From NCBI GenBank assembly GCA_016202305.1, contig JACQPB010000034.1:91262-131087 (forward strand): 39,826 bases of DNA, in the 5' to 3' direction. The notes below the pieces were generated by a model, which was not told where the DNA came from, searched no databases, and saw only the letters and a program-made list of their open reading frames with translations. Position numbers and translations under genes: made by a program. Shown piece by piece: positions 39,738-39,826 of this stretch (position 1 is the first letter of the stretch; every line of letters begins with the position of its first letter). This DNA comes from Candidatus Iainarchaeum sp. Its GTDB lineage: Archaea > Iainarchaeota > Iainarchaeia > Iainarchaeales > Iainarchaeaceae.

Positions 39738-39826
39738 CTACTTTAGAAACTCCGTTATTTTCATTTGATTTGAATCGTATTTTTGCCCTTGTTTCTCAAT
39801 ATACCTGCGGATGATATCTGCATTAA
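39738..39826 (-). mobile_element. tnpA: IS200/IS605-family TnpA transposase, C-terminal part (runs off the window)
   Basis: The minus strand encodes 28 residues open to the window edge and ending TAG at 39738. 'NADIIRRYIEKQGQKYDSNQ' is the C-terminal helix of Y1 HUH transposases (the I-x-x-YIE-x-Q pattern). The catalytic HUH and Tyr residues would lie outside the window. With the hairpin at 39695-39716, this identifies the right end of an IS200/IS605-type element. Confidence 0.6.

Overview
The window is chromosomal DNA from an archaeon, most probably a DPANN-type lineage with a small genome (Diapherotrites or Micrarchaeota-like; this placement is inference). The archaeal signs are direct: Pelota, ABCE1, the replication factor C small subunit, an NreA repair protein, archaeal-type Elp3, an e-MtaB methylthiotransferase, class III (Q+1/E+5) prepilins with an A24 prepilin peptidase, and TATA boxes about 26 bp upstream of start codons (leaderless transcripts). 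Bacterial-like items in this setting are a TGS-type threonyl-tRNA synthetase and a BPG-dependent phosphoglycerate mutase.

Layout. 1-4.7 kb: truncated elp3, a Holliday-resolvase-related membrane protein, pelota (minus), a vapBC toxin-antitoxin pair, then ABCE1 (plus). 4.7-8.8 kb: three minus-strand envelope or membrane proteins (arrestin-like, a two-TM protein, a DUF4139 protein) and a divergent asparagine synthase. 8.8-23.8 kb: a large type IV pilus region, almost all on the minus strand. It holds four minor prepilins in an ATGA-overlapping chain, phosphoglycerate mutase and a JAMM protease, two more prepilins with the prepilin peptidase, an oppositely oriented DUF4143 AAA ATPase that interrupts the region, then a tiny pilin, two major-type pilins each followed by a hairpin terminator, another tiny pilin, two T2SF/TadC platform proteins and a secretion ATPase split by a 460-residue intein. 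A 581-bp intergenic region separates the ATPase from a divergent pilin and carries eight copies of a 9-bp motif at 20-21 (once 32) bp spacing, next to an AT-rich block. 23.8-39.3 kb: housekeeping and hypothetical genes (thrS, nreA, rfcS, mtaB, a catalytically reduced NrdD-like ATP-cone protein, an Lrp regulator, topA, a second HTH regulator, a stand-alone NFACT-R domain protein). 39.3-39.8 kb: a transposase graveyard where an IS200/IS605-type end interrupts an IS110 transposase.

How the genes work together. The pilus region encodes motor, platform, peptidase and eleven prepilin-like proteins, two of them only 50 and 56 residues. A second theme is translation quality control: Pelota and ABCE1 (ribosome rescue and recycling), an NFACT-R protein (ribosome-associated quality control family), Elp3 and MtaB (anticodon-loop modification) and ThrRS. 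No rRNA, tRNA or CRISPR array was recognised. The most unusual signals are the helically phased 9-bp array at 22745-22909, the intein with its extra HTH segment and Gly-Asn C-terminus, the palindromic promoter of the AAA ATPase, the degenerate NrdD-like protein, and a candidate structured RNA after topA.
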